Positions 18,471-28,685 are shown, counted from the stretch's first letter. The stretch is DNA of 64,000 nt from a bacterium (GCA_010029825.1 RGVZ01000003.1:1-64000), one strand, 5' to 3'. Notes: generated from the sequence alone by a model not told the origin. Translations and numbers: made by a program.

Positions 18471-19318
18471 GCACAACTGCGAACGCGATCAACGAATTGC
18501 GCGCCGCCATCGAGGAAGGCGCGTCCAATCCACCGCCTCCGGGCAGTGACGCGGAGCTGCGCCTGCGGGCCAGTGTGGAATCCGTCATGGGTATGCTGGA
18601 TCGCGGCGAGATCCGAGTTGCAACCCAGGACGCGCCTGATGGCCAGTGGACGACCCACGCCTGGATCAAGCGGGCCATACTTATGTACTTCAAGTACGAG
18701 CCGATGGCCGTCATGGAAGTCGGGCCGTTTGTCTATCACGACAAGATTCCCCTGAAGACCAACTATAAGGACTTGAAGGTGCGCGTCGTGCCGCCGGCCG
18801 TCGCCCGTTACGGTTCATTCATGGAACCCGGGGTGATCCTGATGCCGTCGTATGTAAATATCGGCGCATGGGTTGGATCAGGGACGATGGTCGACACCTG
18901 GGCGACAGTCGGTTCGTGTGCCCAGATCGGCGCGAATGTGCACTTGTCCGGGGGCGTGGGTATCGGCGGTGTCCTTGAACCGCCATCCGCCAATCCCGTC
19001 ATTGTCGAGGACGGCGCGTTTCTCGGGTCGCGCTGCATTGCCGTCGAAGGTGTCCGGATCGGGCGCGAGGCTGTGCTGGCAGCGAACACCACGTTGACTG
19101 CGTCCACCCCGATCATTGACACGCGCAAACCAGGAATGCCCGCGATCAAGGGGCACGTGCCACCGCGTTGCGTGGTTGTTCCCGGCACCGTGGAAAAAGA
19201 AATTCCCGGCGGCAAGATCTATACGTCATGCGCCTACATCATTGGCGAGAGAAAACCCTCGACAGATCTCAAAACGTCGCTGAATGACACATTGCGGGAG
19301 TTTTCCCTGTCAGTATGA
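18467..19318 (+). CDS. dapD: 2,3,4,5-tetrahydropyridine-2,6-dicarboxylate N-succinyltransferase
   Basis: Left-handed beta-helix hexapeptides; WVGSGTMVDTWATVGSCAQIGANVHLSGGVGIGGVLEPPSANPVIVED. Confidence 0.93.
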   Translation: MSTTANAINELRAAIEEGASNPPPPGSDAELRLRASVESVMGMLDRGEIRVATQDAPDGQWTTHAWIKRAILMYFKYEPMAVMEVGPFVYHDKIPLKTNYKDLKVRVVPPAVARYGSFMEPGVILMPSYVNIGAWVGSGTMVDTWATVGSCAQIGANVHLSGGVGIGGVLEPPSANPVIVEDGAFLGSRCIAVEGVRIGREAVLAANTTLTASTPIIDTRKPGMPAIKGHVPPRCVVVPGTVEKEIPGGKIYTSCAYIIGERKPSTDLKTSLNDTLREFSLSV

Positions 19319-19668
19319 ATGATGTCGCGAAAAGGCCATCGGTGGTGTTCATGCCTTCCGGGGCGCGTGCCGAAGTCGACAGCGGGACCAAGATCCTTGT
19401 CGCGGCCCGCCAGGCAGGCGTTCCGATCCGGTTCATGTGCGCCTCGCTCCGTTGCGGAACTTGTGGTGTCAAGGTGGACGCGTCCCATGGTTCTGTCAGC
19501 CCGCAAAGCGAGGATGAATTGGCCATGTTGCGCCGTCTGAAACTTTCCCTCGATGGTTCGATCCGGATGGCTTGCCGCACTCGCGTTGAAAGTGGTCAAA
19601 TAGTGGTGGATCTTGATTTCCAGGATTCATACGACCCTTCTGACAACGCGGATTTCGAGGATGCCTGA
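19315..19668 (+). CDS. [2Fe-2S] ferredoxin
   Basis: FMCASLRCGTCGVKV ... RMACRTRVESG, plant-type 2Fe-2S spacing. Confidence 0.85.
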   Translation: MNDVAKRPSVVFMPSGARAEVDSGTKILVAARQAGVPIRFMCASLRCGTCGVKVDASHGSVSPQSEDELAMLRRLKLSLDGSIRMACRTRVESGQIVVDLDFQDSYDPSDNADFEDA

Positions 19669-21439
19669 AGATATTTCCCGTTTCCCTGTCGACCATGAAA
19701 CCTCTTCCCGTCACCTTCGTTGGTTGACGGGATCTGTTCTTGGCGTCTCTGTCCTTTCGATGGCGATCGCCCTCTGGCGCGAATCCCAGGTTCCATCCCC
19801 GCTCATGCTGGATGTGTTCGATTCGCAATTCATCGACCAGGAGATCCCGGCCGCGTTGGCTTGCGCGCTGATCGCCGTCGCCGCGTGGTTCATTTGTCAG
19901 CGGACGGGGCTTGACCGTCAGCAGGAAGATCTCGTCTCGAAGTGGAAATACAAATGGGTTTTTGCCGGGGTCGTGACGCTGGTCTGCGTCATCGGCAGCC
20001 TCAACGTCTATCGCATGGCGTCAATCTCTGGCGATGAGTACGCCAACGTCACGCAGACAAGGATTTTCGCGCGGGGATCCATGACCGGGCAATGGCCTTC
20101 GTGGATGGCGCCGCGCATGGCGCCCGCGGAACTCGCCAACAGGATCCTGGTCGCGGATGACGGAAGTGGTCGTGTCATCACCAGTTACCAGCCGGTTTTC
20201 GCCCTGATATCAGCGCCATTTCAGCGTGCCCGCATGCGTTTCCTCGTCAACCCCCTGATCGCGGGTGCCGTCATCGCGCTGACGGGTGCCTGCGCGTGGC
20301 AACTGCTGGCCACTGACTGGATTGCCGGACTCGCGATGATGATGATGGCTGGCAGCGTCTCGGTCGAGGGTTTCGGGATGGCCGGTTTCGCGACCAACTT
20401 TGTGTTGCTCATGCACCTCGCTTTTGCCTGGTTTTTCATCCGTGGATTGCGGCGGGAAAGTCGCGTCTCGATGGCGCTGGCTGGCATTGCCGGCGCCATG
20501 GCGATGCATACGGCGAACCAGATGAGCCACTTGCTGCTGGCCGTACCGGCGTTTGTCGTTCTTCTCGGTGCCCGCAGGTGGCGCGATGCCCTGTGGCTCG
20601 CCGTTCCCTATGTCCCGTTCGTTATCGTGTTCACCTTCGGATGGACCGGTTTCGTGCAGGGCCTGTCCCATTCCCACCGTCAGGAAGTCAGCCCGGGACT
20701 GGCGCCGTCCCTGACAGAGCTTTCGTGGCTGGCGCGGCACCTGCGTATTCCGACATTCCGCCAGGTCCTGCAGGACGTCATGAGTATCCTGCGGTTTTTT
20801 CAATGGGCTGTGCCGGGCCTTGCCGGGTTGTTGATCTTGTGGTTCAGAAATCGCGGTCAGTCCGCATCAAGTGATGATCCGCGTGATCACGCGGCAACCA
20901 GCCTGTTCATGACGGTTTCCGCGTCCGCGCTGGCGTGCGCGACCGTGTTCTATTTTTTCTTTCCGCTGAACCAGGGGCACGGTTGGGGATACCGTTACCT
21001 GCAACCCTTCCTCGGGTTCGCGGTCCTTTCCGGTCTGGCTTTTGCGCGCGCAGCCGGACCAACGTCCCGCGTCGTGACGTGGTTGTTGTTGTCGTCCTTC
21101 ATGTCGGTCGCGATCCTCTTGCCGCTGCGCATCAGCCAGATTTCAGGGTTTGTCGCCGAACGCCTCGCCCTGCTGCCTTGTTTGCCGGAGGACATGGCCC
21201 AGGTGTGCTTTGTCGATACGACGAGGATTTACTGGGGCCCGGACCTGATCCAGAACGACCCGTTCCTGGGTGATGCCTCTGTGACGGATTCCTTTCCGCC
21301 CGGTTCCTTGAAAAGCCGCGTGATCCTGAAGGCATCAGATGACGTCTCAAACGAGGAATTCATCCGCGCGCGGTTTCCAGGGCTCCGGCGGGAACCGCGC
21401 GAGGGCCTGCCCGGCGCCGGAAGTATCTGGGTTCCCTAG
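19661..21439 (+). CDS. Polytopic membrane protein, GT-C (PMT/ArnT-like) glycosyltransferase-like
   Basis: ~12 TM segments; acidic motif in first loop (SGDEYANVTQTRIFARG). Confidence 0.6.
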   Translation: MPEDISRFPVDHETSSRHLRWLTGSVLGVSVLSMAIALWRESQVPSPLMLDVFDSQFIDQEIPAALACALIAVAAWFICQRTGLDRQQEDLVSKWKYKWVFAGVVTLVCVIGSLNVYRMASISGDEYANVTQTRIFARGSMTGQWPSWMAPRMAPAELANRILVADDGSGRVITSYQPVFALISAPFQRARMRFLVNPLIAGAVIALTGACAWQLLATDWIAGLAMMMMAGSVSVEGFGMAGFATNFVLLMHLAFAWFFIRGLRRESRVSMALAGIAGAMAMHTANQMSHLLLAVPAFVVLLGARRWRDALWLAVPYVPFVIVFTFGWTGFVQGLSHSHRQEVSPGLAPSLTELSWLARHLRIPTFRQVLQDVMSILRFFQWAVPGLAGLLILWFRNRGQSASSDDPRDHAATSLFMTVSASALACATVFYFFFPLNQGHGWGYRYLQPFLGFAVLSGLAFARAAGPTSRVVTWLLLSSFMSVAILLPLRISQISGFVAERLALLPCLPEDMAQVCFVDTTRIYWGPDLIQNDPFLGDASVTDSFPPGSLKSRVILKASDDVSNEEFIRARFPGLRREPREGLPGAGSIWVP

Positions 21440-22272
21440 GACAAGAACCGCGCGAGTTCGGCGAACTCGTCGAGAGTGAGTGTTTCCGGGCGACGGTTCA
21501 GGTCGACCGGGCAATCGGCCTCGTTGCGTCCTGACAAGAACGGTTTGACGGCATTGCGCAGTTTTTTGCGGCGCTGATGAAACGCCGCGCGCGCGACCGA
21601 CTCGATTTTTTTCAACATTTCCGGCGCTGGCTGGTCCATGCGCGGTTCCATCACCACGATGGCACTGTCAACTTTCGGGACAGGCGTAAAGAATTCGCGG
21701 CCAACTTCGCAGTCGAGGCGCGTGTTGGCGCGCAACTGCGTGTAGACGCTGAGGCTGCCGTAGTCCTTGGTGCTGGGTTTGGCCGCCAGGCGCTCCGCGA
21801 ACTCAAGTTGCACCAGGAATGTCGCACCGGCCAGGCGGTTCAGGTGTGGCAAGACCCACATCACGATGGGAGACGAGATGTTGTACGGAATGTTTCCGAC
21901 GACCGCGGCGCGCTTGCCTGATTTCGTGACACGGTCAATCCAGGCGCCAAGGTCAAATTCAAGGACGTCTTGATTGACGACTTCGACTCCCGGAATGGCC
22001 GCGTTCGCGACCCGCTCGGCGAAACGGTCGTCCTTCTCGATCGCGGTCGTGTCGATGCCAGCATTGGAAAGGGCGTTGGTCAGGATGGCCCCGCCCGGTC
22101 CGATCTCGATCACCTCGGTCGCTTTCCAGTCCTGGACGATTTCCACCACGCGTCGCACCGGCCAGTCATCGTGCAGGAAAACCTGGCCGAGGGATTTCTT
22201 CTGGCGTGGCTGGCTGTCGTCAAATTTCTGTTTATGTCGCGTGTGTTTCAAACGGGTACCTCGCGTAGACAT
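21436..22272 (-). CDS. rsmA: 16S rRNA (adenine1518/1519-N6) dimethyltransferase
   Basis: SLGQVFLHD, VIEIGPGGAILTNAL, VVGNIPYNISSPIVMW, FFTPVPKVDSAIVVM. Confidence 0.93.
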   Translation of the reverse strand: MSTRGTRLKHTRHKQKFDDSQPRQKKSLGQVFLHDDWPVRRVVEIVQDWKATEVIEIGPGGAILTNALSNAGIDTTAIEKDDRFAERVANAAIPGVEVVNQDVLEFDLGAWIDRVTKSGKRAAVVGNIPYNISSPIVMWVLPHLNRLAGATFLVQLEFAERLAAKPSTKDYGSLSVYTQLRANTRLDCEVGREFFTPVPKVDSAIVVMEPRMDQPAPEMLKKIESVARAAFHQRRKKLRNAVKPFLSGRNEADCPVDLNRRPETLTLDEFAELARFLS

Positions 22273-23272
22273 CCCAGGCGAGGTCCAGGAACGCCCCGGC
22301 CCCGCGCTCTTTCAACATGTGCCAGCCCAGGGCCGCGATCATTGCCGCGTTATCGGAGCAGTAGGCGAGGTCGGGAAAGTGGCACTCAATCTTGCGCGGA
22401 GCGAACGTCGCCTGCGCCATCTCGCGGAATTTTTTGTTCGCGGCGACACCTCCGGCCACGACGATGCCACGGATTTGCGGATGTTGTGTCCGCGCGATGT
22501 CCAGTTTGCGGATGATCTGGTTGAACGCCTCGCGCTGGAACGCCGCGCACATGTCGTTGACCATCTGTTCCGGGATGGGTTGTGTCTGGCGCGCGATCAT
22601 CTGGGCCATGTGTGTTTTCAGGCCGGAATAACTGAACTCCATCCGCGACTTGCGTTCCACCATACGCGGCATCGGGATCGCATCGGGGTCGCCGTGGGCG
22701 GCACGCTTTTCGATCCATGGTCCACCTGGATATGGCAGGCCCAGCAATTTGCCGACCTTGTCCAGGCACTCGCCACACGCGTCGTCCGCCGTGTGGGCGA
22801 TCAGTTTGAACTTCAGCGGACTTTCGACGAGGTACATGTTCGTATGGCCACCAGAGACCACGAGGGCAAGGCAAGGCAAGATTGATTCCGCGACGCTGTC
22901 GCTCAGGCCGAGGAGCGCGCCGTGGATGTGCGCGTGCACGTGATCCACGGGGATCAAGGGTTTGTTGTTCGCCACGGCAAGGCCCTTGGCGAATGACACG
23001 CCAACCAGCAAGGCGCCAACAAGGCCCGGGCCCTGGGTCACGGCAATGGCGTCAAGGTCGCCGATCTTGATTCCAGATTCGGAGAGGGCCGCGTCGAAAA
23101 GTGGCTGGATGGCGTTAAGGTGCTCGCGCGCGGCGATCTCGGGAACAACCCCGCCAAACGGGGCGTGGCGCGCGATCTGGGACGAGATTTTGGACGACAG
23201 GACCTGTCGGCCGTCCCTCAAGACGGCGACGGCGGTCTCGTCGCAACTGGATTCAATACCGATGATCAACAT
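22232..23272 (-). CDS. tsaD: tRNA N6-adenosine threonylcarbamoyltransferase
   Basis: IIGIESSCDETAVAVL, VDHVHAHIHG, LALVVSGGHTNMY, VVAGGVAANKKFRE. Confidence 0.96.
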   Translation of the reverse strand: MLIIGIESSCDETAVAVLRDGRQVLSSKISSQIARHAPFGGVVPEIAAREHLNAIQPLFDAALSESGIKIGDLDAIAVTQGPGLVGALLVGVSFAKGLAVANNKPLIPVDHVHAHIHGALLGLSDSVAESILPCLALVVSGGHTNMYLVESPLKFKLIAHTADDACGECLDKVGKLLGLPYPGGPWIEKRAAHGDPDAIPMPRMVERKSRMEFSYSGLKTHMAQMIARQTQPIPEQMVNDMCAAFQREAFNQIIRKLDIARTQHPQIRGIVVAGGVAANKKFREMAQATFAPRKIECHFPDLAYCSDNAAMIAALGWHMLKERGAGAFLDLAWDVYARYPFETHAT

Positions 23273-23280
23273 CGGTACGG

Positions 23281-24261
23281 TTAATGGCCTGCCCGCGAGG
23301 ATTTGCCAAGATCTTTCAGGCGGTCTTTGGCTTTATTGGCCTCGGGGCTTTTCGGGTGCTTGGTGATCAGCTCCTGATAATAGAGTTTGGCGGTGGCCGG
23401 ATCCCCGAGATTGCGGAAGGCGTCTCCCATCCGCAGGCGCGCCTGGGGCAGGTACTTCGCGGTTGGCTTGCTGTCGATGAACTCATTGAACTGCAGGGCG
23501 GCTTCGCGCATTTGCCCCACCTTGTAAAGGGATTCGGCGTACAGGAACGCGATCTCCTCGCGGTCTTTTGCCTTTGTCGTCGCCTTGAGCGCCGCCGGGG
23601 CGTCCTCGGCCACACGTTTGAACTGGCGTTTGCCGTAGGCGTCGCGGAAATTCTTCAGTGTCGTCAGGGTCTTGTCCGACTTGCGCGGGGTTTCCGCGGG
23701 TTTGGTCTCTTCACCCGCGGTCGCTGTCTCACGATCCGCGTTTTTCTCCAGCATGGGATCTCCGGCCTTGTCTGAGCCCCGCGCGGCAGTTGCGCCAGAT
23801 TTCTCGCCAGATTTCTCGCTATATTTTTCATTATATTTTTCAGGCGTTTTCAGCCTGACGCCTTGTTTTTCCAGTGACGCGATGACTTCGCCCTGGGTTG
23901 CCTCCAGCGCTGCCATTCTCTCGTTTAGCGTCCGGACTTTACCCCCAACCGAGTTGGTCTGGTCACCCTCGACCCCGGGCATGAAACCTGTCGTCACGCC
24001 AATTTTCAGAGCCTCAAGTTCGCCTTTGATCTGGTTCATCTCCGACGAGATCTTTTCGATGTCCATTGCCGTTGACGCCAAACGGCGTTTCGCGGCCTCA
24101 CCCGCCGGCGTGTTCTCGTCCATCAACGCGCTCTCAAGTTGCATGACCCTTGTTTGAAGGTTGAAAATCTCGTCCTTCAATTGGCGTTCCTTGGCTGGCG
24201 TGAAGCAGCCGGAAACCGACATCAGGAGAATCAGGCAAGATCCTTGGGTCAACGCTCTCAT
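23281..24261 (-). CDS. YbgF/CpoB-like TPR lipoprotein
   Basis: Lipobox MSVSGCF; coiled coil; C-terminal TPRs (EEIAFLYAESLYKVGQMREAALQFNEFIDSKPTAKYLPQARLRMGDAF). Confidence 0.8.
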   Translation of the reverse strand: MRALTQGSCLILLMSVSGCFTPAKERQLKDEIFNLQTRVMQLESALMDENTPAGEAAKRRLASTAMDIEKISSEMNQIKGELEALKIGVTTGFMPGVEGDQTNSVGGKVRTLNERMAALEATQGEVIASLEKQGVRLKTPEKYNEKYSEKSGEKSGATAARGSDKAGDPMLEKNADRETATAGEETKPAETPRKSDKTLTTLKNFRDAYGKRQFKRVAEDAPAALKATTKAKDREEIAFLYAESLYKVGQMREAALQFNEFIDSKPTAKYLPQARLRMGDAFRNLGDPATAKLYYQELITKHPKSPEANKAKDRLKDLGKSSRAGH

Positions 24262-24390
24262 GGGCACGCTCCCGTATTTGACAGACATCCCAACTAAACC
24301 CTGTCGGATTCGTTGTTTATCCCTGGTGCTCTATGTTGACCTATTTTGGGTATCGGGCTCAAGTGGGAGCCTGGGGGGGCAGGGGACGTT

Positions 24391-24708
24391 TCAGGCGGCG
24401 GAATCGGCACGCATACGGCGCTTGACGCGGGCTACGACGGTGAAACAACGGCGGGAATCCTGCCGCCATTTCGCCCCGTAGGACTGCGTCGCGGCCATTC
24501 TCGACTCGGGGAAGTTCAAGGCCAGGATGAGCAGCCCCTCGGATTCCCGCATGCGCTCATTGAGCAGGCTGAGAAACTTTTTCTGGGCCTCGGCGACGCC
24601 CGAAGCGCCTTGAGCCTCAGGGGTTCCTTGCGCTGGCGGGGCGACTTCTGTATGGTGGGGCGCATTCTGGCCGTCTGCCCCTTGAGGTTTGTTGGTATCT
24701 TCGGCCAT
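24391..24708 (-). CDS. Small hypothetical protein
   Basis: 105 aa; disordered N-terminus followed by an amphipathic region. Confidence 0.5.
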   Translation of the reverse strand: MAEDTNKPQGADGQNAPHHTEVAPPAQGTPEAQGASGVAEAQKKFLSLLNERMRESEGLLILALNFPESRMAATQSYGAKWRQDSRRCFTVVARVKRRMRADSAA

Positions 24709-24876
24709 GACTACATTGCCTCAGGCTTGTGATCTCGAAATTAACCGCCTCCTTTTTTCAATCGGCAGGTGGCTCGACAAGCTGAGGGGGGCCGTGTTGG
24801 CCCCGCAAGGCAGCGCCGGCATACCCGGCCTCGTAAACGGCGTAAGCGCCTGTAATAAAAGAGAAAAGCTCACAAA

Positions 24877-26658
24877 ATGACTGACAGTTTGAACGAAAAC
24901 CAGAAGCCCCTCGAAGAACAGATTCCCGAAGAAAAACCTGAACTTGCAACCGAAGTCATCCGGCCCTCCGACGATTTCGAGGACGAGTCCAGGGTGGTCG
25001 CAGCCGACGAGGGCGCATCAGAGAGCCTGACTTCGTTCGCGGAGGCTCCCCTGACCGATTCCTTGCGGCAGGCGATCGCTGAGCTCGGTTGGAAGCAGCC
25101 CACGCCCGTTCAGGGCATGTGTTTACCGCTGACCTTGATTGGCCGCGATGTGGCCGGTTTTGCCCAGACGGGCACCGGCAAGACGGGAGTTTTCCTGATC
25201 TCGACGGCCCAGAGGATCCTCGAGCACCGGGCGACCGGGGGCGGCAGTCCAACTGCCGGCGGCGCGGCCCACCCGTTGGCGCTGGTCCTCGCGCCAACCC
25301 GCGAACTTGCCATGCAGATCGAGCAGGACGCGCAAAACCTGTTTGGACGCCTCGGGATCAGTTCGATCGCCGTATTCGGCGGTATCGATTACGACAAACA
25401 GGCAAAACGCCTGAAAGAGGGCGTCGACGTGATCATCGCGACGCCGGGACGGCTGAAGGATTATTTCGAGAAGAAACTGATCCGCCTGGAGCAGTGCAAG
25501 ATCTTTGTCTGCGACGAAGCCGACCGCATGTTCGACATGGGTTTCATCGAGGACGTCGAGTTCTTCCTCGGGAAACTGCCAGAGGACGTCCAGAAACTTC
25601 TGTTCTCGGCGACGACCAATGACGAGGTCAAGGAACTGGCCTTTGAGTACCTGGACAAGCCGGCCTACATTTCCGTGAATCCGGAAACGCTGACGCCCGA
25701 GAACATCGAGCAGCATGCCATTATCGTCGACGCGCCGAACAAGTTGAAGGTCATGCTGGGGATGTTGCGCGAGCACAAACCGACCTGTTGCATCATCTTC
25801 ACCAACACGAAACTCACGGCCGAGTGGTTGCACTACAAGTTGAGCCACAACGGCGTCGATGTCGACTTGATCACCGGCGACTTGCCACAGCGCAAGCGCA
25901 TCCAGCTCATCCACAAGATCAAGGAAGGCAAGGTCAAGGCCCTGATCGCGACGGACGTCGCCAGTCGCGGCCTGCACATCTCGCGCATCACGCACGTATA
26001 CAACTTCGACCTGCCGCAAGAGCCGGCCAACTACGTCCACCGGATCGGCCGGACGGCACGCGCCGGCGCGAAGGGCAGCTCCTTCTCGCTGATCTGTGAT
26101 GACTACGGTGAGAATTTCGCGCCGATCAAGGACCTGCTCGGTGAGCAGTTCCCGGTCAAGTCCAAGTGGTACGATACGGCCTACGACAGCGTCGTTGACG
26201 AAGCCGGCAACCCGTTCGAAGAACGGATCCGCGCGTGGAAGGAAATGAAGGCATCCCGTTCATCGGCAGGTCGTTCGGGCGCCACGCGCCATGGCGACCG
26301 CGGGCCGCGTCGTGATGGGCGCCCCGGCGGCGAACGTCCACAGCACGCGCGTCGTGATGGCCAGCAACCGCGCAGGCATGAAGGACAGCAAATGCGCCAC
26401 GATGGGCAGCAGCGCCCTCAGCGCCATGATCATCAGCATCGCGACCGCAACCGCGGCGGGGAGCGCCGTCATGACCGCCATGGCGAACCGCGCCATGAGC
26501 GTCATCATGAGCGTGACCACAATCGCGGACGCGATCGCGGCCATCACCAGGGTGCGCCCATGCGCCACGACCAACCGCAAGTCGCGGCCCAGAAGCCCCA
26601 GGACAACTCAGTTGTGGGTCTGGTCAAGAAGATGTTCCGCGTTTTGTTTGGCGGCTGA
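24877..26658 (+). CDS. DEAD-box RNA helicase (RhlB-like) with Arg/His-rich C-terminal tail
   Basis: AQTGTGKT, VCDEADRMFDMGF, FSATTND, YVHRIGRTARAG; tail RHDGQQRPQRHDHQHRDRNRGGERRHDRHGEPRHERHH. Confidence 0.93.
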   Translation: MTDSLNENQKPLEEQIPEEKPELATEVIRPSDDFEDESRVVAADEGASESLTSFAEAPLTDSLRQAIAELGWKQPTPVQGMCLPLTLIGRDVAGFAQTGTGKTGVFLISTAQRILEHRATGGGSPTAGGAAHPLALVLAPTRELAMQIEQDAQNLFGRLGISSIAVFGGIDYDKQAKRLKEGVDVIIATPGRLKDYFEKKLIRLEQCKIFVCDEADRMFDMGFIEDVEFFLGKLPEDVQKLLFSATTNDEVKELAFEYLDKPAYISVNPETLTPENIEQHAIIVDAPNKLKVMLGMLREHKPTCCIIFTNTKLTAEWLHYKLSHNGVDVDLITGDLPQRKRIQLIHKIKEGKVKALIATDVASRGLHISRITHVYNFDLPQEPANYVHRIGRTARAGAKGSSFSLICDDYGENFAPIKDLLGEQFPVKSKWYDTAYDSVVDEAGNPFEERIRAWKEMKASRSSAGRSGATRHGDRGPRRDGRPGGERPQHARRDGQQPRRHEGQQMRHDGQQRPQRHDHQHRDRNRGGERRHDRHGEPRHERHHERDHNRGRDRGHHQGAPMRHDQPQVAAQKPQDNSVVGLVKKMFRVLFGG

Positions 26659-26659
26659 A

Positions 26660-28567
26660 TCAAATAAAGACGGTTTCGATGATCGTCAGGATGATTCCGA
26701 TGATGGAACCACCGGCGATGATCCCGGCACAGACTGTTTCCTGATTGTCGACGAAGATCTTGCGCATGGTCTTCGCGTTGTTGCTTTCGCCTTTCACCGG
26801 TGTCTCGTAAGACCGGTGCAGTGCCCAGAACAGGAAGGCACCGAGCGACATGGCCCACGAGTCGCTGAATCGCAGGACGCAAGCCAGGCCAAGCCCCATG
26901 GCCGAGATGGGGAACTTGCCCTTCATCTTCACGTTCATGAATTCGATCAAGACACCGAGGACGGCGCCGACCAGGGCCGCCTTCTGCGCGGTCGGGTGCA
27001 GCGACGACAATCCCCGGGTCAGGACTTCGGCGACCGCCTTCCAGATCTGGGCACCCGGCATCGGCATCGCCTCGGAGGTGATCTTGCTGATGTTGTTCTG
27101 CAGCAGGAGGTAGAACACCGGGACGGCCGCGAACGCGCCGGCGAAGATGCCCAGGACGTGACCGATGGCCTGTTGGCGCGGCTTGCCACCCAACATATAG
27201 CCCGGCTTGATGTCCATGAGCAGGTTGCTGGCGTTGCCGGCGACCTCACCGGTGATGCCGGCGGTCATGATGTTGGTTTGCATGTTGCCGGGGGCCAGAA
27301 CACTGAAGCTCAGTTGAGTCAATTTCCCGAGGGCGCCCGTCGGGGTGATGCTCGTCAGGCCAGTTGAATTGACGGCGATCAGGGTGAAGATGAAGACCAT
27401 CGGGATGGCCAGCACACCCAACCAGTACTCGATACCGAACAGTTCATGGCCGACGATCACGGTAAGGGCGCCGAGCACTGGAATGCCGATCGCGAAGACG
27501 GACATCGGCAACTCAATGTCCTTGAGGATGTCCTCGTCTTTTTTCTTTTTCTTGCCCGGCACAAGGAGGGCCATGGCCTGAAGCAGCATCTTCGGTTTCG
27601 AGAAGAACGCGAACAGGGATGAGGTCGTCATGATCGCGACGCCGGGCCACAGCGCCCACATGGTGATGTCCTTGAATTTCGGGGACGCGATGATCCCCTG
27701 GTCCAGCAGCCACGGGACCAGGATGAAATAGTTGAGGATGGCGCCGAGCAGCATCGACGAACCGGTCTTCACGCCCATGAGGCCGCCGGTCGCGAGCATG
27801 ACGATCGAGGTTTCCCAGCGGATGGTCAGGTCCTTGATCGAGGTCCCCATGATCTTCAGGTCAAGGTTGCTGTTGATCTTGTAAATCAGGTCGTCCCAGT
27901 GCTCGGGGATCGCGAGGAACTCCGCGTGCAGCCACTTCATGATCGTGTGGTTGCGCAGGGTCTCCATCGTTGCCGACATCAGCGCGCCGATGCCCAGGAT
28001 CTTGGCCTTGAACAGGCCGTCCTTGCCGTCACCCGTGTGAAGGTTGGCCATGACGATGCCGGCGGCGCGACCCTCGGGGAACGGTAGTTGTTCGTCGTTG
28101 ATGAAACGTTTTTTCAGCGGGAAGGCGAACAACACGCCGAGGACCGACAGGAGGATGATCCAGATCATCGTGTGGTGCATCGGGATCATCTGGTTTGTGA
28201 CGAGCATGTACGCGCTGATCGACGAGACAAGAGGTCCCGTCATGTATCCTGCCGATGTCGCGATGGATTGCATCGCGTTGTTCTCAAGGACGGTGAGTTC
28301 CTTGCCGAATTTCATGCGCGACATGAGCTTGAAGAACGTGAACGCCAGGATCACGGATGTGATCCCGATCCCGAGGGTCCAGCCCGTCTTGATGCCGACG
28401 TAAAGGTTGGTCAGGCTCAGCAGTGACCCGATGATCATTCCGGTTATGGCTGAGCGCGCCGTCAGTTGCGGCATGTCGCCCTGATAAACATTTTTCAGCC
28501 ACCATTCGTCCTTCTGGCGGAGGGTCATCGAATGGATCTGTTCCTGGGTCAGCTGCTGCAGTTTCAT
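26660..28567 (-). CDS. OPT-family oligopeptide transporter
   Basis: NLYVGIKTGWTLGIGITSVIL, LPFPEGRAAG, DIKPGYMLGGKPRQQAIGHVLG; ~15 TM segments. Confidence 0.87.
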   Translation of the reverse strand: MKLQQLTQEQIHSMTLRQKDEWWLKNVYQGDMPQLTARSAITGMIIGSLLSLTNLYVGIKTGWTLGIGITSVILAFTFFKLMSRMKFGKELTVLENNAMQSIATSAGYMTGPLVSSISAYMLVTNQMIPMHHTMIWIILLSVLGVLFAFPLKKRFINDEQLPFPEGRAAGIVMANLHTGDGKDGLFKAKILGIGALMSATMETLRNHTIMKWLHAEFLAIPEHWDDLIYKINSNLDLKIMGTSIKDLTIRWETSIVMLATGGLMGVKTGSSMLLGAILNYFILVPWLLDQGIIASPKFKDITMWALWPGVAIMTTSSLFAFFSKPKMLLQAMALLVPGKKKKKDEDILKDIELPMSVFAIGIPVLGALTVIVGHELFGIEYWLGVLAIPMVFIFTLIAVNSTGLTSITPTGALGKLTQLSFSVLAPGNMQTNIMTAGITGEVAGNASNLLMDIKPGYMLGGKPRQQAIGHVLGIFAGAFAAVPVFYLLLQNNISKITSEAMPMPGAQIWKAVAEVLTRGLSSLHPTAQKAALVGAVLGVLIEFMNVKMKGKFPISAMGLGLACVLRFSDSWAMSLGAFLFWALHRSYETPVKGESNNAKTMRKIFVDNQETVCAGIIAGGSIIGIILTIIETVFI

Positions 28568-28640
28568 GGCGACAAGGCTCCGGCGATCGGTACGGAATTT
28601 CCACTTGAGTCCAATCCGCTGAGAATAGGATGCTTGGACC

Positions 28641-28677
28641 CCCTGTGACAACAGGGATCGAGCATGTTAGCAATGCT
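28641..28677. other. Two adjacent short hairpins in a divergent intergenic region
   Basis: CCCTGT-GACA-ACAGGG (28641-28656) and AGCAT-N7-ATGCT (28661-28677). Confidence 0.4.
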
Positions 28678-28685
28678 TTGGGGTT

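Noticed and set aside
23284-23775. Plus-strand ORF opposite the YbgF-like gene
   Set aside because: Shadow of a convincing TPR lipoprotein on the minus strand; no RBS or family motif.
22232-24261. YbgF-like gene as evidence for a Tol-Pal cluster
   Set aside because: No tolQ/R/A/B or pal adjacent; neighbours are tsaD/rsmA, so only a family-level call is supported.
26290-27367. Plus-strand ORF 26291-27367 as a separate gene
   Set aside because: Out-of-frame within the helicase tail then antisense to the OPT transporter; low-complexity by-product.
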